DNA from: a virus
Length of the DNA: 64,000 bases
Strand: one strand, 5' to 3'
Virus record (IMG/VR): IMGVR_UViG_3300046675_000234
Coordinates: 1 to 64,000 of that record
In this document: piece after piece, positions 53,964-61,437 of the stretch
How positions within the stretch are numbered: the stretch's first letter is position 1
Layout: each line of letters starts with the position of its first letter
The notes under the pieces: generated by a model
Database searches by the model: none
Told to the model about the DNA's origin: nothing
What the model saw: the letters and a program-made list of their open reading frames with translations, nothing else
Position numbers and translations under genes: made by a program

Positions 53964-54449
53964 ATGACGCTAGTGGTTGCCGGACGAGAAATCGGGGGCG
54001 TGCTGGCCTGCCCGCCGATCTCGACAGCACGCAGGCGCGGCCGGTGGTTCGTCCTGGAGCTGTACGCGCTGGATGACGGCGGCTGGCTGGTGCACCGCAC
54101 CGGCATGTCCGTGATCTACCACCGGGCGGACACGCTGTGCCAGACCAGGACCGGTGCCCAGAGCGGCGACCCGGCCCGCCTTGATGACCTGCCCGACGAC
54201 GCCGACCCCTGCGACGTGTGCGAGCCCGAGTACCCCGAAGACCTGCCGGACGAGCCGGGCATCATCCGGTACGAGTTCCCGAGGCATAGCTGGGATGAGT
54301 GCGAGACGCCAGCCGTGGTGAAGATCCGGCTGACCACCGTCCGCAGCCGCGACGGCTCGGTCAGCGAGTTCACGTCCAAGCCAGTGGACCGGCTGCTGCG
54401 CAGCGCGGCGCTGGCTTACCCCGAGTTCGCGCCGCTGCTCGCAGCATGA
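53964..54449 (+). CDS. Hypothetical protein with CxxC
   Basis: Product is 161 residues. The beta-rich first half (RRRGRWFVLELYALDDGGW, GMSVIYHRADTLCQ) is followed by an acidic middle with DPCDVCEPEYPEDLPDEPG and a helical end. Cys residues at DTLCQ and PCDVC could bind one metal. No family was recognised. It lies alone between two operator-like sites. Confidence 0.5.
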   Translation: MTLVVAGREIGGVLACPPISTARRRGRWFVLELYALDDGGWLVHRTGMSVIYHRADTLCQTRTGAQSGDPARLDDLPDDADPCDVCEPEYPEDLPDEPGIIRYEFPRHSWDECETPAVVKIRLTTVRSRDGSVSEFTSKPVDRLLRSAALAYPEFAPLLAA

Positions 54450-54455
54450 CGTAGG

Positions 54456-54499
54456 GTGTAAACGCCCCGGCCCGCGCTCACCCCCCAGGCGCGGCCGGG
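54456..54499 (+). promoter_or_regulatory. TAGGGT-GTAAACG site followed by a GC hairpin
   Basis: TAGGGTGTAAACG (54453-54465) is immediately followed by an inverted repeat CCCGGCCCGCGC / GCGCGGCCGGG (to 54499). The leader CTCAACGATGAGGAAG and the ATG at 54523 come next. The order motif, hairpin, AACGATGAGG is also seen before the 46911 gene. Confidence 0.45.
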
Positions 54500-54522
54500 T
54501 GCTCAACGATGAGGAAGCACTG

Positions 54523-54672
54523 ATGAACGAGCCAGCCGAAGACCCGCGAGAGCACTACGCGGTCCTGGTGGTGGACCTGCCGCCGACCGAGATCAAGTGC
54601 AAGTGCGGGGAGCGGTTCTGGGACGATGACCCGATCGGGCAGATGAAAGCCCACATGGATGAGCTGAACTGA
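54523..54672 (+). CDS. Small C2H2-type zinc-finger-like protein
   Basis: This 49-residue ORF has AACGATGAGGAAG upstream and contains EIKCKCGERFWDDDPIGQMK followed by HMDEL, a CxC...H pattern like one zinc finger. It is coupled by TGATG to the next gene. Function is unknown. Confidence 0.55.
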   Translation: MNEPAEDPREHYAVLVVDLPPTEIKCKCGERFWDDDPIGQMKAHMDELN

Positions 54673-55121
54673 TGCCCGGCAAGGGGCCGCTGAACTGGTC
54701 CACGTCGGTCCCGGCGGACAGGACCGCGATGGAGTGCATCGCCATCCTGATCAAGCACGGGGCGAGGAACGTGGGCATGTCACTGGGCGAGGACCGGGTG
54801 CCGGACGGGCTGGATTTCGTGGTCAGCACGCCGTGGGGCCTCCAGCAGTACTCGCTGCCCATCAACATGAGCGGCACCGAGAAGGCGCTGAAGAAGGCGT
54901 GGCGCGAGCACCGGATCGAGCCCCGGTTCGCCACCCCCGAGCACGCCCGCCGGGTTGCCTGGCGGGTGATCAAGGACTGGCTGGAATCCCAGCTCGCGCT
55001 GGTGGAGGCTGGCGTGGCCGACCTGCCGCAGGTGATGCTGTCGTTCATGAAGGTCAGCGTGAACCAGACGATGTACGAGGCCGTGGTCGAGAACCAGATG
55101 CGGGCACTGGAGCAGGGCTGA
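54672..55121 (+). CDS. Hypothetical protein
   Basis: Product is 149 residues, mixed alpha/beta (AMECIAILIKHGARNVGM, DFVVSTPWGLQQYSLPINM, EHARRVAWRVIKDWLESQ). No metal or membrane motif is present. The start and end overlap neighbours by 1 nt. Widely occurring small phage replication-region proteins have similar layouts, but no specific function can be named. Confidence 0.55.
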   Translation: MPGKGPLNWSTSVPADRTAMECIAILIKHGARNVGMSLGEDRVPDGLDFVVSTPWGLQQYSLPINMSGTEKALKKAWREHRIEPRFATPEHARRVAWRVIKDWLESQLALVEAGVADLPQVMLSFMKVSVNQTMYEAVVENQMRALEQG

Positions 55122-55306
55122 TGTACGAGTGCCCGTCCTGCGGGGCGAAGGGCCTGGTGCTCCGGGCCATGTCCGATCCGGGCAGCCCGTACCGCCGCGT
55201 GATCTGGCGGCTGTGGTGCGACGGCCCGGAGCCGCACGAGTGGATCGCCATCGCGGGCACCGTGATCACGATCAGCAAGGAGACCGGTGTCCGGCGCTCT
55301 GGATGA
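55121..55306 (+). CDS. Small zinc-ribbon-like protein
   Basis: This 61-residue ORF begins YECPSCGAKGLVLRAM with one CxxC and includes WRLWCDGPEPHEWI, which can supply the other ligands. Its last 20 nt overlap the GTG start of the DNA polymerase gene, with AAGGAG inside it acting as the polymerase ribosome site. Function is unknown. Confidence 0.55.
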   Translation: MYECPSCGAKGLVLRAMSDPGSPYRRVIWRLWCDGPEPHEWIAIAGTVITISKETGVRRSG

Positions 55307-57044
55307 CGTCACGCTGCACCTCGTCAGCAACCTGGACGAGCTGTGGGCCTGCGCCCGGTGGGCGGGCGAGCGCCGCGACGGGCCGCTGTTCGCGGACACT
55401 GAGTCGGCTGGGCTCAACCCTCACCATGACCGGATGCGGATGGTGCAGCTCGGGGACACCCGGCACGGCTGGGCCTTCCCGAAGGGCTGGTGGGGCGCGG
55501 CCATCGAGCTGCTCACCCGGTACGCCGGGGCGATCGGCTTCCACAACAGCCCGTACGACTGGCGGGTGCTGAAGATCCACGAGAACGTCACCCCGCTGTG
55601 GCACAAGACCGAGGACACGCTGCTGCTCGGGCACATCGCGGACTCACTGCGGCTGGCGGGCCTCAAGCCCAGGGCCACCCAGGAAGTGGACCCGCGCGCA
55701 CTGCGCGGTGAGCAGGTGCTGAGCGAGGGCATGAAGGCCCGGCACTGGACCTTTGATGACGTGCCGGATACCTGGGGGCCGTACTGGATGTACGCCGCCC
55801 TGGACCCGGTACTGGCCGCGCACCTGTGGGCCGCGCCGAGCTTCACCCGCGCCCGGACCACCTACCGCGAGGCGTACGACCTGGAGCGGGCCACCGCCCG
55901 GATCTGCGCCGGGATGATGCTGACCGGGATGCGGCTGGACCTGCCGTTCATCCATGACCGGATCGCTGAGATCGAAGACTACACCGGGCGGGCCTCCAAC
56001 TGGCTGCGGGCCGAGTTCGATATCCGCAACCCCGGCTCGACGCAGCAGGTGGTGGCGTCCATGGAGGCGGCCGGAATCCCGGTGGAGGTGTTCACCGAGA
56101 AGGGCAACCCGTCCCTGAACAAGGAGGCGCTGGGCTATTACGGGCTGGCGTACCCGCAGCACAAGGCGCTATTCGACGCGGTTCGCTGGACCCGCAAGGG
56201 CAACTCGATGGTGAACAATTACCTGGGCAAGTTCCTGACGCTGGCCAATGATGACATCCTGCATTACAACATCCATTCCTGCCGTGCCCGCACCACCCGG
56301 ATGAGCATCACCGACCCGGCCATGCAGACCTTTGACCGGGACGTTCCCGCGATCCGGGGCAGCTACATACCCCGGCCGGGCCATGCGCTGATCACCATTG
56401 ACGCCGATCAGATCGAGGCACGGCTTACCGCTCATTTCGCCAATGACCCGCGCATGATCGCGGACTTCCGCTACGCCGACGAGAACCACCTGAAGTTCTT
56501 CATCGAGATGGCCAGCCGGATCTACGCCGAGCGGATCACCAAGCGCGACCCCCGGTACACCTGGACCAAGAACGCCACCTACGGCCAGATCTACGGCGCG
56601 GGCCTGGCCAAGGCGGCGGTGACCGCTGGCGTCCCGGTGGAGGTAATGAGGCCCGCCTACGAGGGCCTGTCCCTGATGTACCCGAACGTCGGCTACTACA
56701 TGAACCACCTGATCCGCACCGGCAAGGGCCAGCGCCCGAAGGTGCAGACGATCGACGGCCGGTGGCTGTACGTCAACCGGGGGCACGAGTACGCCCTGCT
56801 CAACACCCAGATCCAGGCCAACGCCGCGATCATCCTCAAACGCGGCATCATCGGCCTGGACGCGGGCGGGCTGGGCGAGTTCCTGCGGCTCCCGGTGCAT
56901 GACGAGATCCTGATGGAAGCCCCCGTTGACCTGGCCGCCGAGGTGCTGCGCGAAGCCGAGCGCATCCTGACCGACTACGAGTCATTCAGAGTTCCCATTA
57001 CCTGGAGTGGCTCTATCCTCACGGAAAGATGGGTGAAGACCTGA
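55287..57044 (+). CDS. Family A DNA polymerase with 3'-5' exonuclease
   Basis: Product is 585 residues from GTG 55287 (AGGAG 6 nt upstream). The exonuclease domain has FADTESAGLN (Exo I, Asp near 36), IGFHNSPYDWRVL (Exo II) and MYAALDPVLA (Exo III). Polymerase motif A is TIDADQIEARL (about 370), motif B WTKNATYGQIYGAG (about 428) and motif C PVHDEILMEAP (about 537). It copies the phage genome. No 5'-nuclease domain is present and length is close to phage T7-type enzymes. It is coupled to the next gene by TGATG. Confidence 0.92.
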   Translation: MSGALDDVTLHLVSNLDELWACARWAGERRDGPLFADTESAGLNPHHDRMRMVQLGDTRHGWAFPKGWWGAAIELLTRYAGAIGFHNSPYDWRVLKIHENVTPLWHKTEDTLLLGHIADSLRLAGLKPRATQEVDPRALRGEQVLSEGMKARHWTFDDVPDTWGPYWMYAALDPVLAAHLWAAPSFTRARTTYREAYDLERATARICAGMMLTGMRLDLPFIHDRIAEIEDYTGRASNWLRAEFDIRNPGSTQQVVASMEAAGIPVEVFTEKGNPSLNKEALGYYGLAYPQHKALFDAVRWTRKGNSMVNNYLGKFLTLANDDILHYNIHSCRARTTRMSITDPAMQTFDRDVPAIRGSYIPRPGHALITIDADQIEARLTAHFANDPRMIADFRYADENHLKFFIEMASRIYAERITKRDPRYTWTKNATYGQIYGAGLAKAAVTAGVPVEVMRPAYEGLSLMYPNVGYYMNHLIRTGKGQRPKVQTIDGRWLYVNRGHEYALLNTQIQANAAIILKRGIIGLDAGGLGEFLRLPVHDEILMEAPVDLAAEVLREAERILTDYESFRVPITWSGSILTERWVKT

Positions 57045-57337
57045 TGTACTACACCGACCGGGATGTCAAGGGGTCCGGCACGGGCGGGCAGTTCAACCCG
57101 CAGTCGCCTAAAGCCCGCGAGGTTCTCGACTGGATCTACACACAGAAGCCAGGCAAGAGAATCCTGCGAGATGATGCGCCAGCCTGCCACCAGATATCCG
57201 ATGGGGAGATCAAGGAGGCGATAAAGATGAACCTGATTGACGATCAGGGCGTCCGCACGGAAATAGGCCACCACCCCAGTCTCATCCGCAGTCAGCCAAT
57301 TGACTGGCAGGCACTGTGGGAGATGGCGGATAAATGA
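57044..57337 (+). CDS. Small protein with GSGTGGQF module
   Basis: Product is 97 residues from ATG 57044 (TGATG with the polymerase stop); a start at 57029 is less likely. The N-terminus YYTDRDVKGSGTGGQFNPQS carries the same RD...GTGGQF type of module as the capsid-region proteins. A small helical domain follows (SPKAREVLDWIYTQKPG, DGEIKEAIKMNL). Codon choice is a little less GC-biased than in neighbouring genes (for example ATA, AGA and AAA codons near the end). Function is unknown. Confidence 0.5.
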   Translation: MYYTDRDVKGSGTGGQFNPQSPKAREVLDWIYTQKPGKRILRDDAPACHQISDGEIKEAIKMNLIDDQGVRTEIGHHPSLIRSQPIDWQALWEMADK

Positions 57338-57642
57338 TCGGTTACCTGCACATCGGTGAGACCCGCGCCGAGATCGACACCATCGAGTTCGGCAATGACT
57401 GCATGGTGATCAGGGCCACCCTCGGGGGAAACGTCGCGGCCACGCTGCGCGGGCACGTCAAGATCACCGGGTCAGACGGCACGGTCTGCTGGCGCGGCAC
57501 TAAGTGGCACGACTACGGTGTCAAGACCGTGGGCGGTCCCCTCGGGCCGAGCACCTGGTTCATCACGCTGAACGCCGACCTGTTCGACCGGACCAACGTC
57601 GAGATCACGGCCAGGTATGACCCGCCCGTGGACCCGCCATGA
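57334..57642 (+). CDS. Small beta-rich hypothetical protein
   Basis: Product is 102 residues, beta-rich (YLHIGETRAEIDTIEFGND, VAATLRGHVKITGSDGTV, STWFITLNADLFDRTNVEI), and overlaps the upstream gene by 4 nt. No family was recognised. It is followed by a convergent two-gene minus-strand unit. Confidence 0.5.
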   Translation: MIGYLHIGETRAEIDTIEFGNDCMVIRATLGGNVAATLRGHVKITGSDGTVCWRGTKWHDYGVKTVGGPLGPSTWFITLNADLFDRTNVEITARYDPPVDPP

Positions 57643-57644
57643 TG

Positions 57645-58076
57645 CTAGGCGGGCGGCGCGTTCGGGTCTACCGGCACGTTCGGATCGACCGGGGCGTTCG
57701 GGTCTACCGGTGCGGCGGGCTGCACCAGGGCACTGACGCTGCCAGCCGCCGAGTCGAGCGCGGCCTGGACCTGGCTGGCCCGCTGCGCGAGCGCGTCGAG
57801 CTGGGTGGTGTCCACCGGGGTGCCAGCCGCAGCCTGCGCGGCGATGGACTGGGCGGCGGCGGTGAGGTCGGCTGCCTTGGCCGATACGTCATCCATCATC
57901 GTGCTGATGGCGGCGACGTCGGCGGCGATCTGCTGCTCTGTCATGAGGATCTGGTTTACCTTCCCGTGCATACGGTCAACGGAAGACTGGAGATTGGACA
58001 GCGCCGTGGTCACCTGCACGTACCAGGAGTTCGACGGCGCGCGGGGGGACCACACGGCTCTGAACCAGCCGGTCAC
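57645..58076 (-). CDS. Minus-strand coiled-coil protein with PVDPNAP repeats
   Basis: Product is 143 residues from GTG 58076. A helical coiled coil (VTTALSNLQSSVDRMHGKV, TEQQIAADVAAISTMMDDV) runs to about residue 120, followed by a PVDPNAP-type repeat tail (three copies). It is one of two minus-strand genes inside the plus block, so it is expressed separately from replication genes. It could be a virion or surface protein displaced from the structural arm. This is uncertain. Confidence 0.55.
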   Translation of the reverse strand: MTGWFRAVWSPRAPSNSWYVQVTTALSNLQSSVDRMHGKVNQILMTEQQIAADVAAISTMMDDVSAKAADLTAAAQSIAAQAAAGTPVDTTQLDALAQRASQVQAALDSAAGSVSALVQPAAPVDPNAPVDPNVPVDPNAPPA

Positions 58077-58222
58077 CCGGCGTCAGGCGGCGGCGGCTGT
58101 ACGGGACTGGCCTCGGCAGCCTGGGGCTCTGGCACCTCGGCGGCGGCAGCGGCTTCCTCATCGAGCTTGCGCTGCTCGGCTACCTCGGCAGCGACGGCCT
58201 CGCGGTCCTGTGGCATGGTCAT
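58073..58222 (-). CDS. Small acidic Ala/Pro-rich protein
   Basis: This 49-residue ORF has GGGAGG 5 nt upstream and forms GTGA with the downstream coiled-coil gene. An acidic helix (DREAVAAEVAEQRKLDEE) leads to a Pro-rich end. The two-gene unit 58222-57645 is convergent with the plus-strand gene ending at 57642. Function is unknown. Confidence 0.45.
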   Translation of the reverse strand: MTMPQDREAVAAEVAEQRKLDEEAAAAAEVPEPQAAEASPVQPPPPDAG

Positions 58223-58273
58223 GATGGCCTCCCTTCGCACTGAGCCTCGCACTTACCCGCCAAGGAGGCAACT

Positions 58274-58723
58274 ATGCCAGCCCCGCCACCCGTGACGCTG
58301 TGGCTCGATCCGGGCGGAATGACCGGTTTTGCCTGCTGGGAGTCCGGCACCGACCACTTCTGGGCCGACGAGTTCGCCTGGGACGATGCGTGCGACAAGC
58401 TGGCCACCCTGGCTAGCTACTACCGCTCGCTGCTGTACATCGGCTGGGAGAAGTTCACCATCCTGCCGGACACGCACAAGAAGACCCCGCAGCCCGAGGC
58501 GTACGAGTTCCCCGGCGTGGTCAAGTACCTGGCCCGGACGTGGGCCTGCCGCCTGCTGCCGCCAGCCCGGCCTGCCGAGCGCAACGTGGCCACTCCCGCG
58601 ATACTGCGCAGGGCTGGCTGGTGGTCACCCGGCAAGAACGACGCTCAGTCGGCTGCCCAGCACCTGTACGCCTGGATGCTGCGCGAGAATTGCGTGCCGC
58701 ATCGCATTGCCGCGATGAGGTAG
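58274..58723 (+). CDS. RuvC-fold nuclease (Holliday-junction resolvase-like)
   Basis: Product is 149 residues from ATG 58274 with AAGGAGG upstream. The RNase H-like acids fall where expected for RuvC-type enzymes: LWLDPGGMTGFA (D12), LLYIGWEKFTIL (E59) and GKNDAQSAAQH (D123, with H130). Phages use such enzymes to resolve replication and recombination branches before packaging. Length is near that of RuvC itself. Confidence 0.75.
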   Translation: MPAPPPVTLWLDPGGMTGFACWESGTDHFWADEFAWDDACDKLATLASYYRSLLYIGWEKFTILPDTHKKTPQPEAYEFPGVVKYLARTWACRLLPPARPAERNVATPAILRRAGWWSPGKNDAQSAAQHLYAWMLRENCVPHRIAAMR

Positions 58724-58725
58724 CC

Positions 58726-58734
58726 TGTTTACAC
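58726..58734 (+). promoter_or_regulatory. TAGCCT-GTTTACACC site
   Basis: TAGCCT is immediately followed by GTTTACACC on the plus strand, just after the stop of the RuvC-fold gene and 32-40 nt before ATG 58766. AACGATGACG is in the leader. The arrangement mirrors that at 42064 and 53921. Confidence 0.45.
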
Positions 58735-58765
58735 CATCAAGGCAACGATGACGATAGGACAACCG

Positions 58766-59188
58766 ATGGCAGATGTAGCACGGCTATCTGACCGCCAGGC
58801 TCAGCCGTTCACCCCGCCCGAAGAGCGGCGGTACGTTACCAGGCTCAACCAGATCCCGGATGCGCAGCTCGCCTGCCGTATCCACCACAAGTGGCCATCC
58901 GAGGAACTTGAGTACGGCAAGCCGATGCCCGAGGGCCTGACCGCGACCCGTACCGAGAAGCAGGGCGTCTTCCTGATCGAGGACCAGTGCCCGCGCTGCG
59001 GCAAGGTCCGGTGGAAGCTCACCAGGCCGCGCCGTGTCTGGGACACATCCGAGGGCTGGCATTACATCGACCCGAAGAACCTGCCCGGTTTCGAGGACTG
59101 GGTGTCGCTGGATAAGGACATGAAGCGCGGAGCCCGCACGATGATGGGCGAGAACATCCGGCGCAACGCCAAGCAGCTCTTCAAGTAG
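58766..59188 (+). CDS. Hypothetical protein with zinc ribbon
   Basis: Product is 140 residues. ATG 58766 has AGGACAACCG before it; an earlier ATG at 58748 lacks a ribosome site. EDQCPRCGKVRWKLTRPRR in the middle has one CxxC, and DAQLACRIHHKWPSEE supplies Cys/His for a zinc site. The C-terminus is basic (MKRGARTMMGENIRR). It may be a nucleic-acid-binding replication accessory. No family was recognised. Confidence 0.5.
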   Translation: MADVARLSDRQAQPFTPPEERRYVTRLNQIPDAQLACRIHHKWPSEELEYGKPMPEGLTATRTEKQGVFLIEDQCPRCGKVRWKLTRPRRVWDTSEGWHYIDPKNLPGFEDWVSLDKDMKRGARTMMGENIRRNAKQLFK

Positions 59189-59195
59189 GCCGCTC

Positions 59196-59660
59196 ATGAT
59201 CATCATGGAGCGGTACGACGATCTGGCCTGGAAACGCAGCGAGGCCAAGATCGTCGCCACGGAGACCGTCCGCTTCACCTACCGGGGCGTCACCGTCGAG
59301 CTGGACCTGGCCGAGGCAAACTACGCCGACGTCAACAAGTACATGGAAGAGCTGGCTGAGGCTGGCACGATCGTCAAGGGCCGGAAGGGCGATATCAAGA
59401 GCGGTCCCCGGTCCAGCGGCAACGTCACCCGCACCACGGCCGAGAACAAGAATCTGCGCGAGTGGGTCAGGGCCAACAACATAATGGCCAGGAAGGGCAA
59501 GCCACGGCTGGCCTACCGTACGGAGATAAGCGGGAAGTATTACTACCCGCAGTGGCTCTGGGACCTGTACGACACAGCGACGGAGGAAGCGGATGGCATG
59601 GGCGTCGATCGACCAGACCGGCGAGCGGCCGATGCTGGCAATCGGGGCGGCAAAGGCTGA
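59196..59660 (+). CDS. Lsr2-like nucleoid-associated protein
   Basis: Product is 154 residues. The N-terminal beta/helix dimerisation region (ETVRFTYRGVTVELDLAEAN, VNKYMEELAEAGTIVKG) and the C-terminal DNA-binding region (NKNLREWVRANNIMARKGKP) follow the Lsr2 layout, where the second part binds the minor groove of AT-rich DNA. The RGR core of cellular Lsr2 is replaced by ARKGKPR. Lsr2 silences foreign DNA in actinobacteria. A phage copy may shape its own DNA or interfere with host silencing. Its last 68 nt overlap the helicase gene. Confidence 0.65.
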   Translation: MIIMERYDDLAWKRSEAKIVATETVRFTYRGVTVELDLAEANYADVNKYMEELAEAGTIVKGRKGDIKSGPRSSGNVTRTTAENKNLREWVRANNIMARKGKPRLAYRTEISGKYYYPQWLWDLYDTATEEADGMGVDRPDRRAADAGNRGGKG

Positions 59661-61437
59661 GCACCACTTGTGCGCTGCCATCCCCGGCTGCAACTACGAC
59701 AAGAAGGACGGCATCTGGCGGCTGCCGCTGAGCTGGCCGGGCTATGTCTGCTTCCGCACCGCGTGGGCCTCGATGCCGGTCTACATCTACCCGCCGCTGC
59801 TGGCCTGGGGTGAGTCGGCCTGGACGCAGGTCCAGAAGCGGTTCGCTGACCGGATACGGATCGACTGCACTACCGAGTACGGTGCGATGATCCGGGACGC
59901 CGAGGCCGACAACTCGATGGAGCTGCGGCCGGACCAGCGCGGCGCGGTGCAGTGGCTGTGCACCTACGGCCGGGTCGGCATCGAGGACCCGACCGGCAAC
60001 GGCAAGACCCCGATCGTGATCCGCGCGCTCCAGGTCCAGCAGCAGGTGACCGGTACTGCCCTGCCAGCCCTGTACATCGCCAACGGCTCGGCGCTGTTCG
60101 GCATCCGTGACAAGTTCGCCGCCTGGGCTCCCGAGCTGCGGGTGGTGGTGGTCACCGGCACGGCGGCGAACCGGGCCAAGGCCCTGGAGCGCGAGGCCGA
60201 CGTCTACATCATCGCGTGGGACAACCTGCGGCTGCACACCCGGCTGGCGAAGTACGGCAGCCAGCGGCTGTCCCGCTGCACTGAGTGCGCCGGGACCGAG
60301 ACCAAGGTCACGCCGGGCCGCTGCGAGGTGCACGAGAAGGAGCTGAACAAGATCCGGTTCGGCACCGTCATCCCGGACGAGGCGCACAAGATGCGCGACC
60401 CGACCACCAAGCAGACGCGGGCGGCGTGGTGGCTGATGCACCACGCCGAGTTCGCCTGGCCGATGACCGGCACGCTGGTGGCCGCGACGGTGGCCGACCC
60501 GTGGGGGCCGCAGCACGGACTCGACCCGCGCGCCTTCCCGTCCCGGTCACGCTATATCGACATGTTCGCCCAGAAGGAGTTCGCCTGGAACCGGGGCGCG
60601 GAGATCCTCGGCTTCCGGCCCGAGCACGAGTACCAGGCACAGACGATCATCCAGCCGTACTGGCGGCGCATCCCGAAGGAGATCGCCCGGCCCAACCAGC
60701 CGCCGCGCGGCGAGCCCGAGTTCCGCTACACCGAGCTGTCGCCAGCCCACCGCAAGGTCTACGACCAGCTCACCAAGGAGGCGCTGGCCGACCTGGAGGG
60801 CGCGTCGATGGTGACCGGCAACGACCTGGAGAAGTACACCCGGCTGTGCCAGCTCGCCTCTTCCATGGTCGAGCAGTACGACGGCGAGGACTCCCAGGGC
60901 TTCACCCGGCCGCTGTACCGGCTGGCGCTGCCCTGCCCGAAGGCCGATGACCTGATCGAGTTCCTGTCCGAGACCGATGACCAGGTGGTGGTCGCGGCCA
61001 TCTCCACCCAGCTCATCGAGCTGGCCGAGCGCAAGCTGCACGATGCCGGGATCAGCTTCACCCACATCATCGGCGGGATGAGCAGCGAGGCCCAGTACCA
61101 GGCCAACATGACGTTCCTGTCCGGCCAGGTCCGGGTGATCCTGATCAGCGCGGCAGGCGGCGAGTCCATCGACCTCCAGTCCAGCTCCGTGATCTACTTC
61201 CTGGAGCCGGACACCTCGTTCCTGGCCCGCGAGCAGAAGATCGGCCGCGTGGACCGCTACGGCCAGCGGTACGCGGTGCGCCAGGTCTACGCGCTGGCCC
61301 CCGGCACCGTGGACATGCACCGCTACCAGCTCGGCTCCGACAAGGCCGAGCGGCACGATAGCGTGGCCCGCGACCCTGACCTGCTGCGCTGGATTCTGAC
61401 CGGCGAGCAGGTGGACTTCAGCAAAGGACAACGATGA
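59593..61437 (+). CDS. SNF2/SF2-type DNA helicase with zinc insert
   Basis: Product is 614 residues from ATG 59593 (GGAGGAAG upstream). Motif I EDPTGNGKTPIV (about 131), motif II VIPDEAHKMRD (about 262), motif III PMTGTLV, and motif VI EQKIGRVDRYGQ are those of SF2/SNF2-like ATPases. Between motifs I and II is a Cys-rich insert (RCTECAGTETK, GRCEVHE) that could bind zinc. An N-terminal ~100-residue region precedes the motor, as in phage DEAD/SNF2 helicases near recombination genes. It remodels or unwinds DNA during replication or recombination. Confidence 0.85.
   Translation: MAWASIDQTGERPMLAIGAAKAEHHLCAAIPGCNYDKKDGIWRLPLSWPGYVCFRTAWASMPVYIYPPLLAWGESAWTQVQKRFADRIRIDCTTEYGAMIRDAEADNSMELRPDQRGAVQWLCTYGRVGIEDPTGNGKTPIVIRALQVQQQVTGTALPALYIANGSALFGIRDKFAAWAPELRVVVVTGTAANRAKALEREADVYIIAWDNLRLHTRLAKYGSQRLSRCTECAGTETKVTPGRCEVHEKELNKIRFGTVIPDEAHKMRDPTTKQTRAAWWLMHHAEFAWPMTGTLVAATVADPWGPQHGLDPRAFPSRSRYIDMFAQKEFAWNRGAEILGFRPEHEYQAQTIIQPYWRRIPKEIARPNQPPRGEPEFRYTELSPAHRKVYDQLTKEALADLEGASMVTGNDLEKYTRLCQLASSMVEQYDGEDSQGFTRPLYRLALPCPKADDLIEFLSETDDQVVVAAISTQLIELAERKLHDAGISFTHIIGGMSSEAQYQANMTFLSGQVRVILISAAGGESIDLQSSSVIYFLEPDTSFLAREQKIGRVDRYGQRYAVRQVYALAPGTVDMHRYQLGSDKAERHDSVARDPDLLRWILTGEQVDFSKGQR

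Noticed and set aside
59467-60516. 349-codon minus-strand frame opposite the helicase
   Set aside because: Antisense to helicase motifs I and II; Arg/Gly/Leu-rich shadow.
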